In this document: positions 1 through 7,592 of the stretch, piece after piece
How positions within the stretch are numbered: the first letter of the stretch is position 1
How the letters are laid out: every line of letters begins with the position of its first letter
DNA from: an uncultured Muribaculaceae bacterium
Lineage (GTDB): Bacteria; Bacteroidota; Bacteroidia; Bacteroidales; Muribaculaceae
Assembly (NCBI GenBank): GCA_934636465.1
Contig: CAKUAR010000001.1
Location: 62,001 to 126,000, forward strand
DNA: 64,000 bases
Direction: 5' to 3'
The notes under the pieces: model-generated
The model's input: only the letters and a program-made list of their open reading frames with translations
Database searches by the model: none
Told to the model about the DNA's origin: nothing
Made by a program: the position numbers and the translations under genes

Positions 1-440
1 GCCTTGGCTGGGGTGAAGACTACGACACTAAAGAGGCTGACAATCCGCGCCTAAGCATCGAATACTCAAAAGATAGGGCGGAAAAGCACCGCTTGCGCTC
101 ATATAGCGATTATGCCGAAAACAAGGCGTGGCTGCTACGCTTAACCCAATGGTGCAAGGCACGCGGTGTGGAGCTTGACATAGTGTCGGCACCGGTGTGG
201 AAAACCTACCGCGAAGACATTTCACCGAGGCAAAAGACCCTGCTTGCTGATGCAGTGAGGGAAGCACTTGGGTGCGGAGCCAGCGCATGGCTTGACTACA
301 CGGCCGACACGCAGTTTGGGGCAGCGGATTTTTACGACTGTGACCACTTGTCGCATGCCGGTGCCGATAAATTCACAAAAATATTGAAACTTGCGCTCGA
401 CGCTCAGAGCAAGCACTGCAAGAGCGACACGTCGCGATAG
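1..440 (+). CDS. SGNH/GDSL-like hydrolase, C-terminal part (5' end outside window)
   Basis: The reading frame is open from base 3 to the stop at 438-440, so this is the C-terminal end (about 145 residues) of a longer protein that begins before the window. Near the end it has a DCDHLSHAG segment. An Asp-x-x-His followed by a small residue is how the catalytic Asp/His of SGNH-fold esterases and related acyltransferase-associated proteins usually appear. The first visible part is polar and carries no membrane segment. Its last 37 bases overlap, tail to tail, the end of the acetyltransferase gene on the other strand. The Ser/Gly/Asn blocks that would confirm the family are missing, so the family is inferred from one motif. 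Confidence 0.6.
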   Translation, partial: LGWGEDYDTKEADNPRLSIEYSKDRAEKHRLRSYSDYAENKAWLLRLTQWCKARGVELDIVSAPVWKTYREDISPRQKTLLADAVREALGCGASAWLDYTADTQFGAADFYDCDHLSHAGADKFTKILKLALDAQSKHCKSDTSR

Positions 441-937
441 GTTTTGCCTTGCTTTATCCACTCTTTGAGCAGTCCTGATTCAAAAAAGCCTTCGTTGAAA
501 AACAAGTGCAGGCAGTTGGCGTTGTCGCTTGGTATCATCACATAGAGTTGCTTGATGCCTATGTGCTGCGACGCAAATTGCTTTATAAGCCTCACGGCAT
601 GGTGGCCGTAGCCCTTGCCGCGATAGTCGCTGTCGATGAGCATGCCAAGCTCGGCGCGGTTGTGAAACGGATTGAAATTGAGGAAATCAACGGTGCCTAT
701 AGAAATGTCGGGCTGCGACGCAAGCGTCATGACAAGGCGCAGTTGCCGAGAGGCATAAATGTCGCCAGTGTAATTTTCAAGATATTCCCACACCATTTGC
801 CTGGAGTAGGGGGCTTGAGTGTTGCTCACAGTCCATATTTCCGGGTCATTTTCCCATTTGAGAATTTGGTCGATGTCGGAGGGCTCGAGCGCGCGCAGCG
901 CCACTATGCCGTCGGAGAGCAGGTGCTTTGTAGTCAT
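404..937 (-). CDS. GNAT family N-acetyltransferase (RimJ/RimL/SpeG-like)
   Basis: A 177-residue single-domain acetyltransferase. The acetyl-CoA pyrophosphate loop is visible as RGKGYG at about residues 106-111, after the beta-4 strand (AELGMLID). The C-terminal NANCLHLFFNEGF segment is the usual N-x-x-x-x-L-F-x-x-x-GF of the RimJ/RimL group. It probably acetylates an amine, but the substrate cannot be read from sequence. Its ATG overlaps the end of the upstream glycosyltransferase gene by 4 bases, so the two are very likely co-transcribed and translationally coupled. The acceptor could therefore be an amino sugar or a surface glycan component; that is inference from position only. Confidence 0.85.
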   Translation of the reverse strand: MTTKHLLSDGIVALRALEPSDIDQILKWENDPEIWTVSNTQAPYSRQMVWEYLENYTGDIYASRQLRLVMTLASQPDISIGTVDFLNFNPFHNRAELGMLIDSDYRGKGYGHHAVRLIKQFASQHIGIKQLYVMIPSDNANCLHLFFNEGFFESGLLKEWIKQGKTYRDVSLLQCLL

Positions 938-2052
938 TGTATCTGCATTTTAGGGGAAATGATAATGCCGTTTTGGGCAGAAAATATGGCAAACTCAATG
1001 CCTGGGCGCGCGTAATGGGCTATCAGCTCCACAATCTCGCCATAGGAGTGATAAGCGTTGTCGATGAGCACTCGCGCCTTGCCTGTGGCAGGAATGTCGC
1101 AAGTGTAGGTGCTTATTTCGGCACTATGGGCTGTGGCGGCGGCGTTGGCACTAAGAATGACCCAGGGCAGCGCAGTGTCGGTGCGCGACACGGTGGTGCG
1201 CGCATGGCGTTTGCGACCAGCCAAGGCCATGCCCTCGCGCGCCAGCACTCCGGCCTTGATAAACGGATATGCTATGGCGCGGAAGCGCGGGAAATGCTTG
1301 CGGTAGAAGATGAGCATTGCATCGTAGAACGCATGCACATAGCGCATGGAGTCTTTTTTAGTGCTTTCACCCTTGTAGTGAATCATGTTCACAGGCAGAT
1401 ACCAGTTGTCGAAGCCGGCTTGCACTATGCGGTAAGACAGGTCAATGTCTTCGCCATACATGAAGAAATCTTCGTCGAAGCCACCAATGTGCTGCAACAA
1501 ATCTGTGCGGCAAAACATGTAAGCTCCCGACAGAATGTCAACCTTGCTCGCCTCAAACTCTGGCAAGAACCGCAGATTATATTTGGCAAACAGGCGAGAG
1601 TGGGGAAACAGCGCCGACAGACCGAAGATTTTGCAAAACGATACCCACGGAGTGGGGAACGCGCGTTTCGACTCCGGCAGAAACACGCCGTTGCCGTCGG
1701 TCATGTGAAGCCCTATGGCTCCGCACTTGGCGTGCTGCTGGAGCCACTGCACACACTGCGACAGGCATTTGTGCGTGATTATGGTGTCGGGGTTCAGAAT
1801 CAGTGTAAACTTGCCATGAGCCTGCATTATGGCTTGATTGTTGGCTCTGCCGAAGCCGACATTCTCGTGATTCTCAATGAAAATCACATCGGGGAAGCGT
1901 TGCTTGAGAAACTCCACCGAACCGTCGCCGGAATTGTTGTCAACCACGAAAATCTCGCCCTCAAGGCCGCGCAGGGCTTCGATGGCTGACAATAGTGTCT
2001 GCTCCAAAAAATACTTGACACGGTAGTTGACAATGACGATGGAAATGTCCAT
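934..2052 (-). CDS. Glycosyltransferase family 2
   Basis: A 372-residue GT-A fold transferase. It starts MDISIVIVNY, the usual first strand of GT2 enzymes. It has the DNNSGDGS nucleotide-binding segment, an LNPDT metal-binding motif (the DxD position), and later GGFDEDFFMYGEDIDLSYR with the ED pair of the acceptor/base region. The frame is open 33 codons further upstream, but the start at 2052 is chosen because it gives the family's N-terminus. The last 80 or so residues are an additional domain without membrane segments, seen in many Bacteroidota GT2 proteins. It likely transfers a rhamnose- or hexose-type sugar to a surface polysaccharide. It is coupled to the GNAT gene by a 4-base overlap. 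Confidence 0.88.
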   Translation of the reverse strand: MDISIVIVNYRVKYFLEQTLLSAIEALRGLEGEIFVVDNNSGDGSVEFLKQRFPDVIFIENHENVGFGRANNQAIMQAHGKFTLILNPDTIITHKCLSQCVQWLQQHAKCGAIGLHMTDGNGVFLPESKRAFPTPWVSFCKIFGLSALFPHSRLFAKYNLRFLPEFEASKVDILSGAYMFCRTDLLQHIGGFDEDFFMYGEDIDLSYRIVQAGFDNWYLPVNMIHYKGESTKKDSMRYVHAFYDAMLIFYRKHFPRFRAIAYPFIKAGVLAREGMALAGRKRHARTTVSRTDTALPWVILSANAAATAHSAEISTYTCDIPATGKARVLIDNAYHSYGEIVELIAHYARPGIEFAIFSAQNGIIISPKMQIQ

Positions 2053-2075
2053 AGATTTTTTGCGCTTAATATGGG

Positions 2076-2083
2076 CAAAGGTA
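2076..2083 (-). promoter_or_regulatory. Probable -7 element for the GT2-GNAT operon
   Basis: On the minus strand this reads TACCTTTG, matching the Bacteroidota -7 consensus TAnnTTTG. It lies about 23 bases before the chosen GT2 start. No clear -33 TTTG is seen at 19-21 bases, so this is a weaker assignment. Confidence 0.45.
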
Positions 2084-2111
2084 GCACAAATTTCCCATAG
2101 TTGATGAAATA

Positions 2112-2143
2112 TTTGACCACCTCGGCATTTCAACCTATATTTG
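2112..2143 (+). promoter_or_regulatory. Promoter of coaW
   Basis: TTTG at 2112-2115 and TATATTTG at 2136-2143 are 20 bases apart, matching the Bacteroidota -33/-7 pattern. The predicted transcript starts near 2148, leaving a leader of about 30 bases. Confidence 0.7.
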
Positions 2144-2177
2144 TGCTGCATTTTGAAATTAAAACAAAGAAGAAAAA

Positions 2178-3005
2178 ATGGGACTTATCATAGGAATAGA
2201 CGTGGGAAGCACAACCACAAAGATAGTTGGACTTGACAAAGGCAAGGTGTTGTCGCCAATGTGCATAAAGGCTGACGACCCCATAACATCGCTTTTTGGG
2301 GCTTTTGGCAAATATATCTATGACAACGGCATAGCCTTGACCGACATAGAGCAGGTGATGCTCACAGGCGTGGGCAGCTCAAAGGTGAGTACGCCCATAT
2401 ACGGACTGCCGACAAACAAGGTTGACGAGTTTATGGCCGACGGACTTGGCGCAAAGTTTGCCGTTGACATAGACCCGCTTATGGTGGTGTCGATGGGCAC
2501 CGGAACCACGTTTGTGCAGGTGAAAGACGGCAACATACAGCATGTGGGCGGCATGAGCATAGGCGGCGGCACTCTGCAGGGCTTGTCGCGGCTCATGCTG
2601 AAGATACGCAACATATCAAACCTGGAGAAGCTGGCTTCAAAAGGCGATTTGTCGAAAGTTAACTTGCAGATAAAAGATATTTCGCAAGACGAGCTTGAGG
2701 GACTGCCTATGCACGCCACGGCGTCGCTCTTTGGCAAGGCTGTCAACAATCAGGCCGAGGACGCCGACGTGGCAATAGGACTGATATGTCTGGTGCTTGA
2801 GACCATAGGGTCGGCATCGGTGCTATCAACACTCAACAGCGGCATAAAGGACTTCGTGCTGATTGGCAACCTCACGCAGCTCTCGGAGTGCCACTTGATT
2901 TTTCCCATAATCGAGGACTTGTATGGGGTGAAATTTCATGTGCCGGAGCACGCTGTGTTTTGTACGGCTCTCGGCGCAGCACTCGCCTATGAGGCGAAAG
3001 ACTGA
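2178..3005 (+). CDS. coaW: Type II pantothenate kinase
   Basis: A 275-residue ASKHA-fold kinase catalysing ATP-dependent phosphorylation of pantothenate, the first step of CoA synthesis. Phosphate-1 loop GIDVGSTTTKIV is at residues 5-16. A second glycine loop, SMGTGTTF, follows at about residues 115-122, and GGGTLQGLSRLM forms the adjoining segment that is well conserved in eukaryote-like/staphylococcal type II enzymes. The C-terminal IGNLTQ and CTALGAALA segments fit the adenosine-binding part. Length and motif order match the type II family, not CoaA or CoaX. It has its own promoter and a strong terminator, so it appears monocistronic. Type II enzymes are often insensitive to CoA feedback; whether that holds here is unknown. 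Confidence 0.88.
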   Translation: MGLIIGIDVGSTTTKIVGLDKGKVLSPMCIKADDPITSLFGAFGKYIYDNGIALTDIEQVMLTGVGSSKVSTPIYGLPTNKVDEFMADGLGAKFAVDIDPLMVVSMGTGTTFVQVKDGNIQHVGGMSIGGGTLQGLSRLMLKIRNISNLEKLASKGDLSKVNLQIKDISQDELEGLPMHATASLFGKAVNNQAEDADVAIGLICLVLETIGSASVLSTLNSGIKDFVLIGNLTQLSECHLIFPIIEDLYGVKFHVPEHAVFCTALGAALAYEAKD

Positions 3006-3033
3006 ATTTTGCTGAAAAAATAGCGATAAACAA

Positions 3034-3071
3034 ACAACCGCCCACTGGCAAATGCGCTTGTGGGCGGTTGT
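3034..3071. terminator. Bidirectional terminator between coaW and the ThrE-type gene
   Basis: A perfect 12-base inverted repeat (ACAACCGCCCAC with its complement at 3060-3071) around a 14-base loop, lying between two convergent genes. T-rich sequence follows on the plus strand. Confidence 0.75.
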
Positions 3072-3101
3072 TGTTAGTTTCGTTATGTGTGGTGACGCGC
3101 T

Positions 3102-4454
3102 TTACTTGCGGTTTTGCTCAGAACGCGTCACTTGGTATGACTGCTTGTGGAATATGAAAATAGGAATTACGCAACCAGCCACCATGCCCACCATGACGAG
3201 CGTGGTGAGTGTGGAATTGTGGGCGAAGCGTATGAGATACCTCATGGTGAACGATTCTGGCAAAATCACTATGTTGATGAGGTCGCGGATAGCCTTATAG
3301 GCAAAAAGTCCAGGAACCATGGGCAGCAACGCCGGAAAGGCGAAGCCTTCGGCTGGATAGTGGATTTTGCTTGCAAACGGCACTGCCAGCAAGCCTATAG
3401 CGAAGCCTGCTATGGAGGAAGCTGTGGCTTGGTCGAGCATGAGGCCGGAATAGTGCATGCAGAAATAGCGTATGCCGTGGCCTATGCAGGCGAGAAATGC
3501 CGATATGAGCAGGGCCATGCGCGGCGGGTTGCTGATGACGGCAAATCCGAGTCCGGCTATGGCAGCATACAAGCCATCGACCACTGCGGCTTGAAACACG
3601 TTGGGGCGCACCACCTTGGTGAAGGCTTCGGGGGTGACGTGCGTCACCACTATGGTGATAGACAAGCCTATGGCTATGCACACCACAAGCATGAGGGCAT
3701 TGAGCAGACGTGCCATGCCATTAATCATGTGGCGGTCTATAATATCCATCACACCATTGATGATGGGCACACCGGGAATCAGGTAGAGCATAGACGTTCC
3801 GAGGCTCATGTCCTCGGTTCCGCCATGAAAATAGAAGAAATCGGTGCAGCCAATCATTGTGGATATGAAAGAGCAGATTATGAACACGGCAAAGGTGTTC
3901 CAGTGAAGCCGCGTAAGTTCCTGACGAATGAAGAAACCCACAAAGGTTGCCACCCACACGATGGCCATAGATGTGAAGTTGCCCTCAAAGAGGCGGCAGA
4001 AGCAGGCGTTGGCAAATGCTACAAGAATCAGCACTGTCCAGCGGCTTTCGCGCGGCTCGTTGACTATGCGGTGAAACTCGGCTTTCAATTCGCGGAGCGA
4101 CAGGTGCTCGTCGTAGGCGCGCCAGCTGAGGTGCGAGAGCTTCATGTTGATTTTGAAGTTCAGCCCCATTTCACAAGTTTTCTTCACATAAGTGTAGCTG
4201 TGGTCGTGGTGCTTGCTGTGAAGCGTGATAGTAACCGTGTTTGGAAACTGCATAATGTTGCACCAGTAGCCCCACGACTTGGCTATGCGCGTGGTGTTGT
4301 AGCGAATGCGCGAAGTCTGCACTCCCACGGCCTCAAGCGTGGCTGCGTATTCGGCAAGAAACACAGTCTTTTCTTTCAGGTCGTTGTGAATGTTGTCGTC
4401 GTTGTTGCTGCATTGTGCTGCGTGAACATCTTTTTCCAACGAAATTTCTGCCAT
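3102..4454 (-). CDS. Threonine/serine exporter (ThrE family) membrane protein
   Basis: A 450-residue protein with two joined parts. Residues about 25-160 are soluble and look like the N-terminal domain of ThrE (PF06738 type), with the T-L-E-A-V-G-V-x-T-x-R-I segment typical for it. From about residue 165 there are roughly ten hydrophobic segments: five belong with the first domain and five with a YjjB/DUF3815-like second domain starting at about residue 310. GTSMLYLIPGVPIINGVMD and LLPMVPGLFAYKAIRDL are the paired pore-like P-G-V/P-G-x segments. In split systems (YjjP/YjjB) these are two genes; here they are fused, as in corynebacterial ThrE. Likely exports small amino or organic acids across the inner membrane. 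Substrate is inferred. Confidence 0.85.
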   Translation of the reverse strand: MAEISLEKDVHAAQCSNNDDNIHNDLKEKTVFLAEYAATLEAVGVQTSRIRYNTTRIAKSWGYWCNIMQFPNTVTITLHSKHHDHSYTYVKKTCEMGLNFKINMKLSHLSWRAYDEHLSLRELKAEFHRIVNEPRESRWTVLILVAFANACFCRLFEGNFTSMAIVWVATFVGFFIRQELTRLHWNTFAVFIICSFISTMIGCTDFFYFHGGTEDMSLGTSMLYLIPGVPIINGVMDIIDRHMINGMARLLNALMLVVCIAIGLSITIVVTHVTPEAFTKVVRPNVFQAAVVDGLYAAIAGLGFAVISNPPRMALLISAFLACIGHGIRYFCMHYSGLMLDQATASSIAGFAIGLLAVPFASKIHYPAEGFAFPALLPMVPGLFAYKAIRDLINIVILPESFTMRYLIRFAHNSTLTTLVMVGMVAGCVIPIFIFHKQSYQVTRSEQNRK

Positions 4455-4642
4455 AAGTTTTTCCTTGTTAACTAATGAATTTGAATCTATAAGTTCCCTA
4501 AACGTTTATACTATTATTTTGGTTTTGCAAAATTACTGAAAAATCAAAAAACGAGCTAAATAACCATTCAAAAAACTGATTTTTTAGGCTTGCGCGGCAT
4601 TGTTGCGGCACAATGCACCATGTGCGGCATGTGGAAAGGTGA

Positions 4643-4798
4643 TTATTTGTCGTTATCCTGCGACTGCTGCTTTTGCTGCTCAAGTTTTTTGCGGTAGGCC
4701 ACAAGATAGCGGTGCAAGCGTTTTTTGCGCTCTTTCTCCTTTTTGGCTTTTTGAGCCTCAAACTCAAGCTGGTGATTTTCGACGTAGTTGTCAGCCAT
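4643..4798 (-). CDS. Small basic coiled-coil protein, 51 residues
   Basis: A short gene reading MADNYVENHQLEFEAQKAKK at its N-terminus, then a strongly charged Lys/Arg/Glu/Gln helix to the TAA stop. It starts 13 bases after the end of recR on the same strand, so it is probably co-transcribed. Although short, its composition (alternating KKEKERKKR, then a Q-rich tail) and close spacing are those of a real small protein; similar tiny charged proteins are known in Bacteroidales, often without a function. There is no signal peptide or membrane segment. A nucleic-acid-binding or ribosome-associated role is possible but unproven. Confidence 0.65.
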   Translation of the reverse strand: MADNYVENHQLEFEAQKAKKEKERKKRLHRYLVAYRKKLEQQKQQSQDNDK

Positions 4799-4810
4799 AA
4801 AAAAGTGATG

Positions 4811-5443
4811 TTATTGGTTTTTAGCAAAAGTGTCGCTGAAGAGAGTCCGGTTTTGAATACTGCGTCCGAGAGTTATCTCGTCGGTATATTCAATCTCGTT
4901 GCCCACACTCACACCGCGTGCCAGCATAGTGATTTTTACATCGGGGTAGGGTGCGAGACGGCGGAATATGTAGAAATTGGTGGTGTCGCCCTCCATAGTG
5001 GCACTCAAGGCAAGAATCACCTCTTTCACTTCGCCCTGTTTCACGCGCTGCTCAAGGCTGTCGATTTCAATGTCGGCAGGACCGACGCCGTCCATTGGCG
5101 ATATGAGTCCGCCCAGCACATGATATAGGCCGTGGTGGGCATGGGTGTTCTCTATGCTCATCACGTCTTTCACGTTTTCCACCACGCACACCACCGACTT
5201 GTCGCGCGATGGATTGGAGCAGATGGGGCACACCTCGCTCTCGCTGATGTTGTGGCACACCTTGCAGTAGGTGATGCCTTGGCGCAGCTTTATGATTGAC
5301 TCGCCAAACTGCACGGCCTCGGTTTCATTTTGCTTTAGCAAGTGTAACACAAGGCGCAGGGCGGTTTTGCGCCCTATGCCTGGCAGTTTTGCAAATTCGT
5401 TGACTGCATTTTCCAGAAGAGAAGAAGCAAATTCCTGTTCCAT
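4811..5443 (-). CDS. recR: Recombination mediator RecR
   Basis: A 210-residue protein, the usual RecR length. The start at 5443 ([20 protein letters not shown]) is chosen over a longer frame because it matches the family N-terminus. In order: helix-hairpin-helix [12 protein letters not shown] near residue 20; a four-Cys zinc finger (CKVC...CPIC) around residues 55-72; a Toprim domain beginning [14 protein letters not shown]; and a C-terminal Walker-B-like/OB portion. RecR works with RecO (and RecF) to load RecA onto SSB-coated gaps. A TACCTTTG element ends 9 bases before the start, suggesting a very short leader. Confidence 0.93.
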   Translation of the reverse strand: MEQEFASSLLENAVNEFAKLPGIGRKTALRLVLHLLKQNETEAVQFGESIIKLRQGITYCKVCHNISESEVCPICSNPSRDKSVVCVVENVKDVMSIENTHAHHGLYHVLGGLISPMDGVGPADIEIDSLEQRVKQGEVKEVILALSATMEGDTTNFYIFRRLAPYPDVKITMLARGVSVGNEIEYTDEITLGRSIQNRTLFSDTFAKNQ

Positions 5444-5452
5444 AATCGCCTG

Positions 5453-5460
5453 CAAAGGTA
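5453..5460 (-). promoter_or_regulatory. -7 element immediately upstream of recR
   Basis: Minus strand TACCTTTG. It lies only 9 bases from the ATG, so the transcript would begin within about five bases of the start codon. No convincing -33 motif. Confidence 0.5.
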
Positions 5461-5597
5461 ATGAAAAAAACAGGAATTGGGGCATGGTTTGGGCGGTGTG
5501 ACGGGCAAATGGCGAGTTATTTGGCAAGGTGGCATGGGTGAGGTTAAAACCGCAATGCGGGATTAGCAAAAATTAAATGATATATGACACATTAAAG

Positions 5598-5628
5598 TTT
5601 GACTTGTTGAGTAAATTTTTTAATTTTG
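5598..5628 (+). promoter_or_regulatory. Promoter of mdh
   Basis: TTTG at 5598-5601 and TAATTTTG at 5621-5628, exactly 19 bases apart. This is the ideal Bacteroidota primary-sigma promoter. The leader is about 50 bases and AT-rich, typical for a highly expressed Bacteroidota gene. Confidence 0.85.
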
Positions 5629-5683
5629 CAGAAAATAAGGAAACGTAAATTCAATCAATTAATTTTTTAAAAGATTTCAAATC

Positions 5684-6697
5684 ATGGGATATTTAACAGA
5701 TGAGAAATTGGTCATTGTCGGTGCTGCCGGCATGATTGGTTCTAACATGGTGCAAACTGCACTGATGTTGAAGTTGACTTCAAACATTTGCCTGTATGAC
5801 GTGTTCTCAGCCGAAGGGGTGGCTAAGGAAATGCGTCAGTGTGGATTTGACGATGCCAACATCGTTTCTACTACTGACCCTGCAGTTGCATTCAAAGATG
5901 CAAAATACATCATTTCTTCAGGTGGTGCTCCTCGCAAAGAGGGCATGACTCGCGAAGACCTATTGGCTGGCAACTCTAAGGCTGCTCAAGAACTTGGCGA
6001 CAACATCAAGAAATATTGCCCAGATGCAAAATTCTGCGTTGTTATCTTCAACCCAGCCGACATTACAGGTTTGGTGACACTTGTTCACTCTGGTTTGAAG
6101 CCAAATCAGGTTGCCACTCTTGCCGCTCTCGACTCAACTCGTCTGAAAGAGGCTTTGTCGCTTCACTTTGGTGTTAGCCAAACTGAGGTTAAGAACGCTT
6201 ACACATACGGTGGCCATGGTGAGAAGATGGCTGTGTTTGCTTCTCCAACAACTGTTGCAGGCGTTAAGCTCCTCGACATCATCAACGGTGGTGCAAAGGT
6301 TAACGGCAAAGGCTTGAGCAAGGAAGAATGGGCTGAGATGCAGAAAGAGGTTACCCAAGGTGGTGCCAAGATTATCGAATTGCGTCGTCGCTCTTCGTTC
6401 CAAAGCCCTGCATATCTTGCAGTGAAGATGATTGAAGCTGCTATGGGCGGTGAGGAGTTCTACTATCCAGCTGGAACTTATGCTGACACTGCACGCTACA
6501 ACCACGTGATGATGGCTATGCCAACCCGCATCACAAGCGATGGCGTTTACACTAAGCCAGTGATGGGTACTGAAGAAGAAGTTGCCGCTCTCGACAAGAG
6601 CTACGAGCATCTTGCCGGCTTGCGCGACCAAGTGATTGGCATGGGTGCACTTCCTCCAGTTGCAGAGTGGAGCAAGCTTAATCCAAACTTGAAATAA
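5684..6697 (+). CDS. mdh: Malate dehydrogenase
   Basis: A 337-residue lactate/malate dehydrogenase family enzyme interconverting malate and oxaloacetate with NAD. The Rossmann loop IVGAAGMIGSNM (GxxGxxG) is at residues 11-22. A substrate-loop arginine lies in GGAPRKEGMTREDL, the NPAD segment at about residue 125 and the catalytic region LDSTRLKEAL...YGGHGEKM, which contains the active-site His, are all present. In Bacteroidales this enzyme serves the reductive branch from oxaloacetate to succinate and propionate. The gene uses more T-ending codons (GGT, GCT, ACT) than its neighbours, as expected for a highly expressed gene. It has its own promoter and terminator. Confidence 0.93.
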   Translation: MGYLTDEKLVIVGAAGMIGSNMVQTALMLKLTSNICLYDVFSAEGVAKEMRQCGFDDANIVSTTDPAVAFKDAKYIISSGGAPRKEGMTREDLLAGNSKAAQELGDNIKKYCPDAKFCVVIFNPADITGLVTLVHSGLKPNQVATLAALDSTRLKEALSLHFGVSQTEVKNAYTYGGHGEKMAVFASPTTVAGVKLLDIINGGAKVNGKGLSKEEWAEMQKEVTQGGAKIIELRRRSSFQSPAYLAVKMIEAAMGGEEFYYPAGTYADTARYNHVMMAMPTRITSDGVYTKPVMGTEEEVAALDKSYEHLAGLRDQVIGMGALPPVAEWSKLNPNLK

Positions 6698-6730
6698 GCG
6701 TAAGAAATAAAATTACTGAGTTTAAGATAG

Positions 6731-6765
6731 ACGAGCAGCAACGTGAGTTGCCGCTCGTTTTTTTT
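6731..6765 (+). terminator. Terminator of mdh
   Basis: Nested inverted repeat: ACGAGC (6731-6736) with GCTCGT (6753-6758), and GCAAC/GTTGC inside around a GTGA loop, followed by a run of eight T. Confidence 0.85.
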
Positions 6766-6774
6766 GCGTGCTCT

Positions 6775-6808
6775 TTTGCCGGTGAACTGTCAAAAAGGCG
6801 TAACTTTG
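6775..6808 (+). promoter_or_regulatory. Probable promoter of engB
   Basis: TAACTTTG at 6801-6808 matches the -7 consensus. TTTG at 6775-6778 is 22 bases away, slightly long. Confidence 0.55.
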
Positions 6809-6858
6809 TAAAACTGCGGAAATTATAGCAGAAAACTATAAATAAAAAGAAAATTGAC

Positions 6859-7464
6859 ATGATAATCAAGACAGCGGAATACGTAATCAGCAACAGCGAT
6901 GTGAGGCAATGCCCCGACGGCAATTTGCCGGAGTATGCCTTCATAGGCAGGTCAAATGTGGGCAAATCCTCGCTCATCAACATGCTTACTGGGCGAAAAG
7001 GTTTGGCAAAAACATCGTCGATGCCTGGAAAAACCTTGCTTATCAATCATTTCCTCATCAATGGCTCGTGGTATATAGTGGACCTTCCGGGTTATGGCTA
7101 TGCCAAGCGTGGCAAGGACATGCGCGACAAGTTGCGCCGCATGATAGAGGGCTATGTGGGGCAGCGCGAGCAAATGACCAACCTGTTTGTGCTGATAGAC
7201 AGCCGTCACGCTCCGCAGAAAATAGACCTTGAGTTTATGCAGTGGCTTGGCGAGAATGGTGTGCCGTTTAGCATTGTGTTCACCAAAATGGACAAAATAG
7301 GCAAGGTGGTGGGTATGAAAAATGTGGAGGCCTACAAGAAAATATTGCAGCAAAGTTGGGAAGAGTTGCCGCCAGTGTTTTTAACGTCGAGTGAGGACAA
7401 GCGTGGTCGTGAGGAGCTTCTCGACTACATAGATTCTGTGAACAAGTCACTGAAAACTAAGTGA
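6859..7464 (+). CDS. engB: Ribosome biogenesis GTPase EngB (YihA/YsxC)
   Basis: A 201-residue small GTPase needed for late assembly of the 50S subunit. GTP-binding motifs are all visible: G1 GRSNVGKSS (residues 30-38), G2 Thr region KTLLIN, G3 [10 protein letters not shown] with the family-specific Gly-Tyr-Gly-Tyr, G4 TKMDK and G5 TSSEDKRG. Length and motif order fit the family precisely. It stands alone between mdh and the TonB receptor gene, with its own probable promoter. A 9-base inverted repeat (7476-7484 with 7515-7523) follows but lacks a clear T-run. Confidence 0.95.
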   Translation: MIIKTAEYVISNSDVRQCPDGNLPEYAFIGRSNVGKSSLINMLTGRKGLAKTSSMPGKTLLINHFLINGSWYIVDLPGYGYAKRGKDMRDKLRRMIEGYVGQREQMTNLFVLIDSRHAPQKIDLEFMQWLGENGVPFSIVFTKMDKIGKVVGMKNVEAYKKILQQSWEELPPVFLTSSEDKRGREELLDYIDSVNKSLKTK

Positions 7465-7592
7465 TTTAATTGCTGGCGCAACGCTCTGGGGCATGGTTTT
7501 GCACGGCAAAAGTGGCGTTGCGCATAATTAAAGCCATTTTTTGCCGTTAATATAAAGTATATACGCAAGAAATTTGAGCTAAGTTAATACAA

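Noticed and set aside
3147..4475. Long open frame (442 codons) antisense to the ThrE-type gene
   Set aside because: Composition is unlike a protein (many His, Gly, Glu in odd order), while the other strand has clear membrane segments and family motifs.
4498..4827. 109-residue minus-strand frame near recR
   Set aside because: It overlaps, in another frame, the better supported 51-residue gene at 4643-4798 and the end of recR; its Ser/Lys/Asn composition is not protein-like.
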